Assembly (NCBI GenBank): GCA_014529385.2
Contig: CM043963.1
Coordinates: 70,818,412-70,882,411 of the forward strand
DNA length: 64,000 nt
Direction of reading: 5' to 3'
DNA from: Adiantum capillus-veneris
Lineage: Eukaryota; Streptophyta; Polypodiopsida; Polypodiales; Pteridaceae
The notes under the pieces are model-generated. The model was given only the letters and a program-made list of their open reading frames with translations, did not search any database and was not told where the DNA came from. Both the position numbers and the translations under genes were made by a program. Below are positions 45,218-55,947 of the stretch, one piece after another. Numbering within the stretch: the stretch's first letter is position 1; the number at the start of each line of letters is the position of its first letter.

Positions 45218-46815
45218 TTACTATATACATGTCTTGAGGTGAGGTGTCTTTTATGGTTAGGTCAATGCTATTTTGTGTTAGTATGTTAGTCGTTAGTAAT
45301 CACTAGAAAGTTAATGTTACATTTACAATGGGTAGAGTGAGTTGATTTGATGAAGGAAGAGGGGTGAATTAAAAGACAATCATTGAGATGGTGAAGCTTT
45401 GAAGAAGCTTGAACTCACCCTTGTGTAGATTGTGGAAAAAATGACCGCTGGTCTTCTTCTTCTTCTTCGCTTCTTTACGCCGCCGCCACGGTTGACCACC
45501 ACGATGAAAAGAGGATTTGTTGATGAAAAATCCTCAATTTGCAGAAGTTATCATGGTTAAGATGCTAAATTTTAGAAATTTTTAGGAGAGGTGAATGAAA
45601 TTGTAACATAGAAGCAATAGAGAGAGACATGGAGAGGGTGTATGTATGTAGAGGTTCATAAAAGAACTATAGGGATGAGAGAGAAGGGTAATGGTAAAGA
45701 GGGTGGGAGAAGCCATGGAAATTGCAGGTTTGAGTGAGGGAAGGAGAGGGAGGGATGTGTAAGAGTGAGTAGGTGTGTGGAAGGGTGAGAGAAGACTAGG
45801 GGCTACTTGTGAGAAAAGTGGGCAGATTGGGGTCCACTCAAAAAATCATATCTCACCTCTGGTAGCTCCAAAAATCATGAAAAAATTTGAGGTGATTATT
45901 CAGAGCGTGTGCTACATTTTCTCTTTTGATCACCACTTCAAATTCGGAGTGGAGATGGATATTAAAAATCCCACCAAAAGACCTGTTTTTTATGCCTGCA
46001 AAAGTCTTTTAGTGGCCCCCTCCTTTGTTGAATTTGTACAATGCATCCAAGAGTGAGCCCCTCCTTTGTCATATTATAATACAAAACATCCAAGTTGCCC
46101 TTGACCCATGCATGGAGGAGGATTATTGGTGAATAAAGAAATATATACATGGTGGGACTAGTGTATGGACTATTCATGGACTTTAGCTCAATGAGCACAT
46201 GGTGTTAGAATAATGAGTAAAAATAATAATAAAAATATGGAGGAGTTATGGATATGTAAAGATATTGGAATCATATGATATGGTCCCTCCTTGAATTATT
46301 TTGGGTGAAAAAGAAAAAGGTATGCAAGTAAATAATATAATAAACGTAACCAATGAGTAGAAATCAATTTTTTGTTTTCACGAGGGTGAGGGTGAAAATG
46401 TGGGAGTGATTTGTATAAAGAAAAAATATGAGGTAAGAGTATGTATATATTGGCAAAAAATATAATGATGGTGTAAGAGGATGAAAGAAGGTGTACATAG
46501 GTTTAATAAAACACACACCTAAGTAGAAATATTTAAATAAAATACCAAAATAATAATAATAAATCCCTATATTTAGGCCATATATACAATGAAATATTTA
46601 CACACAAAGAGGCCATAAAATACTTTTTTTTTTTTTGGCTCAACTAGCCCAGTGACTAGCTAGCTGAGGGTTTTTAAGAAGATATGGGAAAAGCCCCCTA
46701 ACTCACACACGCCTATGTACAGTGAAATGGTAGGGATAGCCATAGCGTTTGGGTGAATTTGGTAGGGTGGAGTAACTTACTATGGCAATTATGGAGAGCC
46801 GAAAAACGGCTATCA
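44162..46815 (-). repeat. Element H 3' LTR
   Basis: On the minus strand it starts TGATAGCC at 46815 and ends CGCCTCA at 44162. TATA box TATAAATA at 45008-45001. It contains a GA microsatellite at about 45182-45214. The LTR tip bases match D. Confidence 0.96.
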
Positions 46816-46828
46816 TTAGCCCTCCCCC
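46816..46828 (-). promoter_or_regulatory. Element H polypurine tract
   Basis: The minus strand reads GGGGGAGGGCTAA just before the 3' LTR. D has GGGGGAGAGCTAA in the same place. Confidence 0.93.
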
Positions 46829-46843
46829 ATGATGATGGTATAT

Positions 46844-49800
46844 TCATGTACCATCAAAGAGCATCTTTTCCAAAGAGAGTGCTTCAGAGTCCTTCACGAG
46901 ATCTTCATTGTTTCGCCCCTCAGAATTTTGGCTGGAGTTACACTCATGCTTCATGTAACAATACTTACATGAGACAGCGGCCTTTGGACAGATCTTTGGT
47001 AGATCCTTTGGTAGAAGGCGACTCAAATAGGGCTTCAAGCGATACCCGTTTACCTTCCTGGAGTGCTCTTTACCATTCAAGTCCATAAGCTGATAGTAAC
47101 TAGAATTGAAAGCCTTCTTGACTATGTAAGGCCCTTGCCATCTAGTTTCAAACTTGGCATCAAAACGATTGTCAAGTCGATTGTCATACCTTAGCACGAG
47201 CTCTCCTTCCTTGATGCCTTTGTCCTTCAGTTTCTTGTCGTGCGTTTCTTTCGCTTGTGTGGCTTTCCTCTTGTAGCACTCATATGCTGATTCTCTTTTC
47301 CACTCAAGCTCCACTAATGTAAGAAGTCGATCCATCCATACCTCTTGATCATCTTGTGCTCCTTTGCCATGAAGTCGCATTGTTGGAATGTTGAGCTCGA
47401 TAGGCTGCAAAGCCTCTTGACCATAGACCAAGTGAAATGGTGTGAACTCCGTGGCTTCCCTATATGTGGTTTGATATGCCCACAAGGCACCATCCAAGAA
47501 GTCATCCCATAATTTTGTCTTGTTTTGCATCATCTTTCTAATGATTCCTGCAATGACACCATTAGCCTTCTCCACCAAACCATTTGACTGTGGGTAGTAT
47601 GGTGTGCTATGACGATGTAGAATGTGAAGCTCTTCACAAACTTCTGTGAGCAAGCCCTTCCTAAACCCTGGACCATTATCAGAAACAATTTCCAAAGGTG
47701 TGCCAAATCTGCAACAAATGTCATTGTACAAAAACTTGCTAACTGTCCTCTCATTCACTCTTGCCACACTTTGAGCTTCCACCCACCTAGTCATATAGTC
47801 TACAGCCACTAGAATGTAGAGTTTACCATTTTTTGTCCTAGGCAGAGGACCCATAGCATCAATGCTCCACTTTTTAAAGGGTCCATTTGCAAGAACTATT
47901 TGCCTCGGGCCATGCACCAACCTTCTATTTCCATTTATCTGACAATTGTGACAGCTTTTACACCAATGTTGAACGTCCACATGCAAACTTGGCCAAACAT
48001 ACCCCGCAAGCAAAATCTTCTTCACAGTTGATTCTTGGGCAAAATGACCACCACATGCCTCTTCATGCAAACCTTTTAGAATGGCTGGAGTTTCCTCGAT
48101 AGTTGGTACTCTTCTGCACACTTGATCCTTCCCTTTTTGATAGAGGGAGCCTTCTAGGAAGAGATAGAAACTTGCCTTCTTCATGAGTCTCCTCTTCTGA
48201 GCCTTCGTGAAGTCTTGTGGAAACTCACCCTCCAAAATGTAGCCAATAATGGGAGCCAATGACTCCAATCCCTGGTATCTCGGTTGCTTGACAGCTACTG
48301 CCACCATGATGACCTGCACTTCTCTCTCAACACATGTAACTGCTTGTTGTGCAAGTAAATCGGCTTCTTCATTTTGTTTCCTCGGAATATGATATAGTTG
48401 CACTTCTTCAAACTGATTAAACATCTTACGAATGGCATGAACTTTTGTCCTTAAGCTTTCATTCTTGCATGCCCAAATGCCTAAAATCTGTTTAACAATG
48501 AGAAGTGTATCTCCCTTTACCATGAGAAGTTTTATCCCTTGGCCAATGCACATCTTCAAACGATGAAGTAGTGTGTCGTATTCTGCTTCATTGTTGCTAG
48601 TTGAACCTGGTAGATTGACCTTCTCTTTCATGACCACCTCTCCACTTGGGTTGAGCAACACTAGCCCTCCCCCTGCTTTCCCTGTGGCTCGTCGAAAAGC
48701 TCCATTAAAGAACAAGGTAAAAGCATTGGGAATAATTTTTGGTGGTGGCAATGGTAGGGTCTTTACTTGAGGCACCTTAATTTCCTTCTCATGTACCCTA
48801 TAAGTGAGAATCCCTGCCAATTGTGCACGCACACTATCTTCTACCTTGAAAGAGTATTGGAACTCTTGCAACTCCATAATCCACTTTGAGATCCTAGTAC
48901 TAAGATTCATTTGAGATGACACCCAAGGGAGCAAATTTTCTACAGAAGGTTTTGGTAGCAGGTATGATCTAAACTTTCTTACCGCAAACATGAGAGAAAG
49001 CATCATGAGTTCTGCTTCTGTGTAATCTCTCTCCAAAGCATTCATGACCCTACTAGCAAAGTAGATGGGTCGCATCCTTGTACTGTGGGGATCTTGTTGT
49101 AGCAACATAGCACCAATTGTTTCCCTTCCAACACTAGAGCTAACAAAGAATGTGTACTCCCAACAAGGAGGCATGAGTGTTGGTAGCTCTGACAAAATGA
49201 CTTTACTGTTACAAAAATATGCCTCAAGCTCATCAGACCATACAAATTCTACTTGTTGTGTCAACTTTTGCAAAGGATGAAGCAACTCCGAGGCTAAGTG
49301 AATGAAGCGTGACATATACTTCACCTTCTGAATGAAAGAGATGACCTCCTTAAGACTCTTCGGTGATGGGAGCTCAATAAGAGCCTTTGCCTTTGAAGGA
49401 TCCACCTCAATGCCTTTATAGGAAACCTTGTGACCAAGCAAGATCACTTCATCCTCACCTATGTGGCACTTGTCGGGGTTGAGTTGACCTCCCATGTCGT
49501 AGAGCTTCTTTAAACCTTCTTCTACCCTTTGTAGATGCAATGATTTTGAGCTATAAATGCAGAAATCATCAATGAACACCCTAATTGACTTTCCAAAGAA
49601 TGCTTGAAACACCATGTTCATGAAACGTTGGAATGTTTCAGGAGCATTTGTCAGACCAAATGGCATGACTCTAAAAGCATAACAACCCCAAGGAGTGATA
49701 AAGGTTGTTTTCAATTGATCTTCCAATGCGATACCTATTTGAAAGTAGCCTGAGTAGCCATCACACACAGTGTACTTCTCATGACCAGCTACCTCATTTA

Positions 49801-50491
49801 GTATCTCATCCTGAAATGGGAGGGGAAAGTGATCTCTTTTTGTTGCCTCATTGAGTGGACGGTAATCCACACACACCCTCCACTTTCCGTTTTTCTTAGG
49901 AGTGACAACAACGGGAGAGACCCACTCTGAATTCTCCACTGGATAAATGAAACCTGCTGCTAGAAGCTTTCTTACCTCCTTGAGTAAAGCCTGCTCCTTG
50001 ATGACTCCTAGCCTTCGTAGCTTCTGAGCCTTAGGTGTGGCCTCTGGCTTCAACTCAATTTTTTGTTGAACAGCATCTACTCCACGCACATCGGTGTAGT
50101 CTTTAGCAAAAAGCCTAGGAAATTTCCTTAGCACACATTTGAACTCCTCTCTTTCATTCTTTGTAAGTGTTGTAGATAGCATACCTTCTAGCATTCTTTC
50201 ATCTTCCACTTTTTGGTTCTCTTGGGAACCTACCTCCTCCAAACCTTGACAAGAGGTCTCTTGGTTGGTTGGCTTAAACCTTACCCCCATGACTTTGATG
50301 GAAGACTCCTCTTCAGTAATGCTGCCGCTACTTTCTTCTTCTGAAGTGTTATCGGTCCAACCTTCTTCCGTCTCACTTTGAGATGATTCTTCATGGAGCT
50401 CCTCTTGGCGTTGCTCCTTCATGTCAAAGACAACCTTCTTATGATTGTCGTTCCTCCAAATTAGCTTTCCACTCTCCCAATCCTGCAAAGC
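46844..50491 (-). CDS. pol: Element H pol: RT, two RNases H, integrase
   Basis: 1,214 open codons in the same frame as gag. RT spans about residues 185-360 (WVSPVVVTPKKNGKWRVCVD, GYSGYFQIGIA, FIDD at 305-308). The gypsy-type RNase H follows without its TDH motif (SVENLLPWVSS). The archaeal-type RNase H has SNNEAEYDTLL, VKGDTLLIVKQ and EEADLLAQQ, but its first Asp is Asn (48704-48706, AAT; GAT in D). The integrase is complete: zinc region CKSCHNCQ, core WSIDAMGP, SDNGPGF, SNGLVEKANG, and tail RWQGPYIVKKAF. It copies the RNA genome and inserts the cDNA. Confidence 0.95.
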   Translation of the reverse strand, partial: ALQDWESGKLIWRNDNHKKVVFDMKEQRQEELHEESSQSETEEGWTDNTSEEESSGSITEEESSIKVMGVRFKPTNQETSCQGLEEVGSQENQKVEDERMLEGMLSTTLTKNEREEFKCVLRKFPRLFAKDYTDVRGVDAVQQKIELKPEATPKAQKLRRLGVIKEQALLKEVRKLLAAGFIYPVENSEWVSPVVVTPKKNGKWRVCVDYRPLNEATKRDHFPLPFQDEILNEVAGHEKYTVCDGYSGYFQIGIALEDQLKTTFITPWGCYAFRVMPFGLTNAPETFQRFMNMVFQAFFGKSIRVFIDDFCIYSSKSLHLQRVEEGLKKLYDMGGQLNPDKCHIGEDEVILLGHKVSYKGIEVDPSKAKALIELPSPKSLKEVISFIQKVKYMSRFIHLASELLHPLQKLTQQVEFVWSDELEAYFCNSKVILSELPTLMPPCWEYTFFVSSSVGRETIGAMLLQQDPHSTRMRPIYFASRVMNALERDYTEAELMMLSLMFAVRKFRSYLLPKPSVENLLPWVSSQMNLSTRISKWIMELQEFQYSFKVEDSVRAQLAGILTYRVHEKEIKVPQVKTLPLPPPKIIPNAFTLFFNGAFRRATGKAGGGLVLLNPSGEVVMKEKVNLPGSTSNNEAEYDTLLHRLKMCIGQGIKLLMVKGDTLLIVKQILGIWACKNESLRTKVHAIRKMFNQFEEVQLYHIPRKQNEEADLLAQQAVTCVEREVQVIMVAVAVKQPRYQGLESLAPIIGYILEGEFPQDFTKAQKRRLMKKASFYLFLEGSLYQKGKDQVCRRVPTIEETPAILKGLHEEACGGHFAQESTVKKILLAGYVWPSLHVDVQHWCKSCHNCQINGNRRLVHGPRQIVLANGPFKKWSIDAMGPLPRTKNGKLYILVAVDYMTRWVEAQSVARVNERTVSKFLYNDICCRFGTPLEIVSDNGPGFRKGLLTEVCEELHILHRHSTPYYPQSNGLVEKANGVIAGIIRKMMQNKTKLWDDFLDGALWAYQTTYREATEFTPFHLVYGQEALQPIELNIPTMRLHGKGAQDDQEVWMDRLLTLVELEWKRESAYECYKRKATQAKETHDKKLKDKGIKEGELVLRYDNRLDNRFDAKFETRWQGPYIVKKAFNSSYYQLMDLNGKEHSRKVNGYRLKPYLSRLLPKDLPKICPKAAVSCKYCYMKHECNSSQNSEGRNNEDLVKDSEALSLEKMLFDGT

Positions 50492-52183
50492 TCACATTTT
50501 CATTAGCCATGGTCTCCCTATGATAAATGGGTAACCATTTCCTTTGGTAGACATGACATAGAAATCCACTGCCTTCTTAATGCCAAAGGCCTCCACAAAA
50601 ACATTTTTACAAATGCCTACGCACCTAGCCTTGCTATTGTTTGCCATCTTGACCTTAATTTCAGGTGTCTCATGGATGTGCATGCCTAGTTTTTGCATGA
50701 GTCCCTCTATCATGATGCAAATTTGTGCACCCCCATCCACTAGACCTTTCCTAACCAATCTCCCTTTTATGTAACAATCTAGCACAGGTGTAATGTCCTC
50801 ATTCATTTCAGCTTGTGCAATTTTTACAACAGGCACACTCTCTTTTAACTTTCTCCTAGTGCTAACTGCCCTTGTTAAATCCCTCCTAACTTGTGGACAT
50901 AATGCAAGAAATTGAGGCGATGAGATATCAGGACCCTTACCTCTCATGTCTTCCAATAGGTTGTATGGAGCCATTCCATGTCCAAGAGGAAAGTCTTGGA
51001 GGTTGATACGACGTCGAGTCCTCTTAGCTTCCTTGGTCTCCTTTGCCTTCTTTTCTCGTCCATGGTCACTTTGTGATGTAACTCCTTCTTTGTCCTTACC
51101 TTTCCCTCGGCCACGCTTAATGCCATTTGCTTCCATGTCAACCTCTTTTGTCACCTCTACCACATGCACGTTTGGGTCTGGCAAAGGTGGAACTCCTTCC
51201 ACTCCTTGTGGAGGTGGTCTTGCTCCATTTGGCCTTTGTATAAGCTGTGGTTGCTGACTAGTTCCTTCACCTGCATTCATCACTGGGCAATTCAAGTTAG
51301 GTCTCCCTGGCTCCCCACGGGGCCAAGGACAATTATACATCCCATGTCCAGACTCACCGCAATTCCAACATTGCAAGACTCTCCTAGGTCGTGGGTCTCG
51401 CTCTTCAGACTTCTTTGCTTGTCCCTTTGGACCTACGGCTTGTGCAAGGTGAATTGACAAGCTGCTTAAAGATTCATTTAACTTCTCAATCACTTCCGCC
51501 GTTACCTCAGGAAGCTCCTTAGATGTTGATGCTTGTGACTTACCTTTAGGTCTAAGACCTTCTATTGGAACCTCCCCCCTTAAGCACTTGAGTTTCCTAT
51601 ATTTCTCAGCAGCCCTAGTTTCAGCTGCATCAAAGGTAGCAGGTGCACCCGCCTCAACTTTTACTTTAAGGTCAGGAAAGAGTCCGGCTATGAACATCTC
51701 CTTCTTTAGAAATTCTGCACCATCACCAGGGTTAGCAACATTTCGTATCCATAGAGCCCAAAGACGTAGGAACTCTTGCTTGTACAAGTAGTAGTCATCT
51801 AAGTATTTTTGCTTATGAGAAACAATGTCTTGCCATAATTTCTGAGTGTTTTGGGGATCAAAGAAGTATTTCTTGAAATGATTCAAAACTTCCGTGTAAT
51901 TCCCTTTAACTTCCTCAGGCAAAGAGTCAAACCAAGTGCTAGCATCTTTCCTAAGGACCACCTCAAACATTTCTACACGTTCTTGATCAGTTACTATCCT
52001 CTTGATACGGCAAGACATCTTGAAATTCGCTAGAAATAATTCTGCATCCTCTCCAGGCTCTCCAAAGAAAAGAGGATATCCAGACATTTGGCGTTGGCTC
52101 TCCATTGAATTGATTTCAAAGTGACGCGTTTTTGTTTTTTCTTTCTTTAAAAGATTTACACAATAATATTTTCTAAATTGCAA
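50492..52183 (-). CDS. gag: Element H gag-protease
   Basis: 563 codons, ending in one TGA at 50494-50492, after which pol continues in frame. The gag Met is probably at 52105 (MESQRQMSGYPLFF, residue 27), matching D. Capsid at about residues 35-200; CCHC knuckle CWNCGESGHGMYNC at 272-285; basic linker; protease with VDGGAQICIM (active Asp at 483) and IIGRPWLMKM at 554-563. The stop falls inside the protease fold, where D has a sense codon, so it looks like a late disabling change and not a gag-pol switch. Confidence 0.95.
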   Translation of the reverse strand: MQFRKYYCVNLLKKEKTKTRHFEINSMESQRQMSGYPLFFGEPGEDAELFLANFKMSCRIKRIVTDQERVEMFEVVLRKDASTWFDSLPEEVKGNYTEVLNHFKKYFFDPQNTQKLWQDIVSHKQKYLDDYYLYKQEFLRLWALWIRNVANPGDGAEFLKKEMFIAGLFPDLKVKVEAGAPATFDAAETRAAEKYRKLKCLRGEVPIEGLRPKGKSQASTSKELPEVTAEVIEKLNESLSSLSIHLAQAVGPKGQAKKSEERDPRPRRVLQCWNCGESGHGMYNCPWPRGEPGRPNLNCPVMNAGEGTSQQPQLIQRPNGARPPPQGVEGVPPLPDPNVHVVEVTKEVDMEANGIKRGRGKGKDKEGVTSQSDHGREKKAKETKEAKRTRRRINLQDFPLGHGMAPYNLLEDMRGKGPDISSPQFLALCPQVRRDLTRAVSTRRKLKESVPVVKIAQAEMNEDITPVLDCYIKGRLVRKGLVDGGAQICIMIEGLMQKLGMHIHETPEIKVKMANNSKARCVGICKNVFVEAFGIKKAVDFYVMSTKGNGYPFIIGRPWLMKM

Positions 52184-52189
52184 TCTATT

Positions 52190-52408
52190 CTACAACAAAA
52201 TAAAAATATTCACATCAAATGACCTATGATAATCAATAAGAGGTAGAATGACAGGGTTTGGTGACGCGAGAATTTTTCCTACTCTTTGGGCACCAAACAT
52301 GAATACCATACGTTGTTGAAAATGGATTTTTCTACTAATTGCAATGTTTACTCTAATGTGTGGAGTGAAATGAAAGGGAAAAACCCGTATTCCTGGGCCA
52401 TTATCCAT
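52190..52408 (-). CDS. Element H leader ORF 2 (72 aa)
   Basis: Intact; begins MDNGPGIRVFPFHF and ends DVNIFILL. Same length and position as 24793-25011 in D, with mostly conservative changes. It is out of frame with gag-pol, ends 7 bases before the open gag frame and 84 bases before the likely gag ATG. No known domain. Confidence 0.65.
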   Translation of the reverse strand: MDNGPGIRVFPFHFTPHIRVNIAISRKIHFQQRMVFMFGAQRVGKILASPNPVILPLIDYHRSFDVNIFILL

Positions 52409-52429
52409 GGTCTATGCATGACCTAATTC

Positions 52430-52642
52430 TTAAAACAAAACAAAAATATAGACGTCCAAACTAAGGTCGTACCTAATGAGAGGCTAAATAAAAGGATTTA
52501 GTGATGCGTTTATCTCTACCAACCTAAGAGGACCTAAAATTCTACGAATTACTCGCTGAAATTGCAACTTAGTACTAACAATTATGTGTACCTTTTGCCT
52601 TGCAATGGGAATGAAGGGATCATACAAATTCTCATGATTCAT
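52430..52642 (-). pseudogene. Element H leader ORF 1, one stop
   Basis: Same start (MNHENLYDPFIPI) and end (DVYIFVLF) and same 213-bp length as 24559-24771 in D. A single TAG at 52486-52484 replaces the TTG of D. It lies 21 bases upstream of leader ORF 2 in the same frame, as in D. Confidence 0.6.
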
Positions 52643-52697
52643 GCAAGCTACTTGATTATGCTAAAGGTTGAGCCTTCACAAAACATACACAAGCCTG

Positions 52698-52715
52698 TCC
52701 TCAGTGGGGGCACCA
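52698..52715 (-). promoter_or_regulatory. Element H primer-binding site
   Basis: TGGTGCCCCCACTGAGGA on the minus strand, four bases after the 5' LTR end; identical to element A at 6558-6575. Confidence 0.85.
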
Positions 52716-52719
52716 AAAT

Positions 52720-55370
52720 TGAGGCGGTCCGGGGCGGGCAACAAGAAAGGCGACCTCTAAACACCCCTCAAGTCTCCCGTGCTGCTCAATTGGGGCTGGG
52801 GCAACCACAAGCACAACAAAATAACAAACCCACAGCCAAACCCAAACAAGATAGGGGCACCACCTAGTTATAGTATGCGAACTAGGATGCAAGAGAGATT
52901 TTGGCACAACCAAGAAGATGCACCACACAACACACACAAGCAACCTCACACCAAGACACACATGAAATGGACCAGAGAGAGCTAGAGCAAGGGGAAGAGA
53001 GAGAGGAAAGGATCTTGCGTAATACCTTATTTGTGACTTGCAAATGGAGATGGTTCCTTATGATGCTATCGTAGAACTTGTACAAAAATCACTCAATGCT
53101 TAGTGATTGCTAATCATTGCCAAAACACACACACACACTGTTTTAGGGTGTGGGAGACCCCTCACCACAATACCCTCTTACAATGGACACAAAACTGGCA
53201 ATGAAAAACACACTAAAACACTTTCTAAAATCAAGATCAACCGATAAAAACTCAAAATACACAAGTCACCTTGAATTCACCAAACCGTATTGCACAAATG
53301 GAAGGACGAAGATTTGAACGTCGAATCACGCCTTTGATGCAGCAAACCTCAATTTATTGATGATGAAGGAGCATGTACAATAGTGGTTTTGAGATTTATG
53401 GAACTCACGCTCTCTCACTTGCAATGTGTAGCTTGAAGGCTTCTCTCACACCAAGAGTGAAGCTCACAAGTGGTTGCTACACCTAAGTCTCTCCTCACGC
53501 ATAGAGCCTTGGGGTGCTATGTGAGATGTTGGAGATTGTTTTACAAGAAGGAGAGGGGCCTATTTATAGGTTGGAGACCCCTCATTAAGATTATTGGAAA
53601 TCCTAATTTACAAGCTAACAAATCAGGATTATGATTTTTTTGAATATCAAAACATTGTGGGCCTTCTTTGTCTGCTTGAGTCATGGGTGTGGGCTCAAAA
53701 GAGAGCATGATTGATGGTAGATAAGGTGAAAGTAAGTAAGTAGAGAGAAAGAGAGAGAGAGAGAGAGTGTTACTATACACATGTCTTGAGGTGAGGTGTC
53801 TTTTATGGTTAGGTCAATGCTATTTTGTGTTAGTATGTTAGTCGTTAGTAATCACTAGAAAGTTAATGTTACATTTACAATGGGTAGAGTGAGTTGATTT
53901 GATGAAGGAAGAGGGGTGAATTAAAAGACAATCATTGAGATGGTGAAGCTTTAAAGAAGCTTGAATTCACCCTTGTGTAGATTGTGGAAAAAATGACCGT
54001 TGGTCTTCTTCTTCTTCTTCGCTTCTTTACACCGCCGCCACGGTTGACCACCACGATGAAAAGAGGATTTGTTGATGAAAAATCCTCAATTTGCAGAAGT
54101 TATCATGGTTAAGATGCTGAATTTTAGATATTTTTAGGAGAGGTAAATGAAATTGTAACATAGAAGCAATAGAGAGAAACATGGAGAGGGTGTATGTATG
54201 TAGAGGTTCATAAAAGAACTATAGGGATGAGAGAGAAGGGTAATGGTGAAGAGGATGGGAGAAGCCATGGAAATTGCAGGTTTGAGTGAGGGAAGGAGAG
54301 GGAGGGATGTGTAAGAGTGAGTAGGTGTGTGGAAGGGTGAGAGAAGACTAGGGGCTACTTGTGAGAAAAGTGGGCAGCCTGGGGTCCACTCAAAAAATCA
54401 TAGCTCACCGCTGGTAGCTCCAAAAATCATGAAAAAATTTGAGGTGATTATTCAGAGCGTGTGCTAGATTTTCTCTTTTGACCACTGCTTCAAATTCAAA
54501 GTGGAGATGGATATTAAAAATCCCACCAAAAGACCTGATTTTTATGCCTGCAAAAGTCTTTTAGTGGCCCCCTCCTTTGTTGAATTTGTACAATGCATCC
54601 AAGAGTAAGCCCCTCCTTTGTCATATTATAATACAAAGCATCCAAGTTGCCCTTGACCCATGCATGGAGGAGGATTATTGGTGAATAAAGAAATATATAC
54701 ATGGTGGGACTAGTGTATGGACTATTCATGGACTTTAGCTCAATGAGCACATGGTGTTAGAATAATGAGTAAAAATAATAATAAAAATATGGAGGAGTTA
54801 TGGATATGTAAAGATATTGGAATCATATGATATGGTCCCTCCTTGAATTATTTTGGGTGAAAGAGGAAAAGGAATGCAAGTAAATAATATAATAAACGTA
54901 ATCAATGAGTAGAAATCAATTTTTTGTTTTCACGAGGGTGAGGGTGAAAATGTGGGAGTGATTTGTATAAAGGAAAAATATGAGGTTAGAGTATGTACAT
55001 ATTGACAAAAAATATAATCATGGTGTAAGAGGATGAAAGAAGGTGTACATAGGTTTAATAAAACACACACCTAAGTAGAAATATTTAAATAAAATACCAA
55101 AATAATAATAATAAATCCCTATATTTAGGCCATATATACAATGAAATATTTACACACAAAGAGGCCATAAAATACTTTTTTTTTTTTTTTTGGCTCAACT
55201 AGCCCAGTGACTAGCTAGTTGAGGGTTTTTAAGAAGATATGGGAAAAGCCCCCTAACTCACACACGCCTATGTACAGTGAAATGGTAGGGATAGCCATAG
55301 CGTTTGGGTGAATTTGGTAGGGTGGAGTAACTTACTATGGCAATTATGGAGAGCTGAAAAATGGCTATCA
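52720..55370 (-). repeat. Element H 5' LTR
   Basis: Partner of 44162-46815; TATA box at 53568-53561. Differences from the 3' LTR are scattered point changes plus length changes in the GA, CA and poly-T tracts. Confidence 0.96.
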
Positions 55371-55947
55371 ACATATGGAAATATTGATTGTACAGTTGAC
55401 TCATGATTGCTACTTTAGGGTTCGCAATGTCTTCAAAGGTGTAGTTGGCTTTCTTTTCTGTGTACACCTTTACTTCGTCTCTCCTTTTGGTTACACTATC
55501 CCCCTTGTTGGAGAGGTCTAGTGTAGCTGCCACTACTCTCTCGGTGATTAGAATCTTCGTGCCTGGCTTGCCCTACAGATCTGTGACTCGGGCCACTCCA
55601 TCTTCTTTGATTGTCATCACAAATTCCCATACTCTTTTTATGTCGACACCTGCCGGCACAACTTCAAAATAATTGTGGAGATCAATCTTCTCCAGATACT
55701 CTTCCATCTTGCTTCTGACGAACTCATTGATCTCTCGCAATAGCATTGGTAGCTCTATCACATTTCCTTCTGTGTCCTTGAACACGCCTTGGTAAATATT
55801 TAGATCATTTGACTCTAGCAGATCCTCTTGGATCCATGTGCTTGTTGGATTTAGAGTTCCTTCTGGTATGACGAAGGGCTCTACTACTTCCAAGTAATCC
55901 TTTATGGTCATCCTCTTCTTCTTTGCCGGTGACTTTGCGACTGCCAT
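55371..55947 (-). pseudogene. Element E long coiled-coil protein, N-terminal part
   Basis: Starts MAVAKSPAKKKRMTIKDYLEVV at 55947 and is open except for a TAG at 55575-55573. It contains LREINEFVRSKMEEYLEKID, VWEFVMTIKEDG, GKPGTKILITERVVAATLDL, then VYTEKKANYTFEDIANPK. H interrupts the codon run at FHM; the frame resumes at 44157. The part around KILITERVVAATLDL parallels relic G (KVSVTPENIAFAF), so both may hold the same plant retroelement accessory domain. Confidence 0.6.

Larger units (their letters stand above)
44162..55370 (-). mobile_element. Element H: near-intact Ty3/gypsy retrotransposon
   Basis: LTRs 44162-46815 and 52720-55370 (about 2.65 kb, about 97-98 % identical by eye) flank a primer-binding site, two leader ORFs, and one gag-PR-RT-RH-aRH-IN frame with a single stop. 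The target duplication is acat (44158-44161 and 55371-55374). Removing H rejoins the element E frame exactly. It is sister to D and is the best reference copy in the window. Confidence 0.97.

Noticed and set aside
50492-50494. TGA between protease and RT as programmed readthrough.
   Set aside because: It falls within the protease fold and sister element D has a sense codon there.
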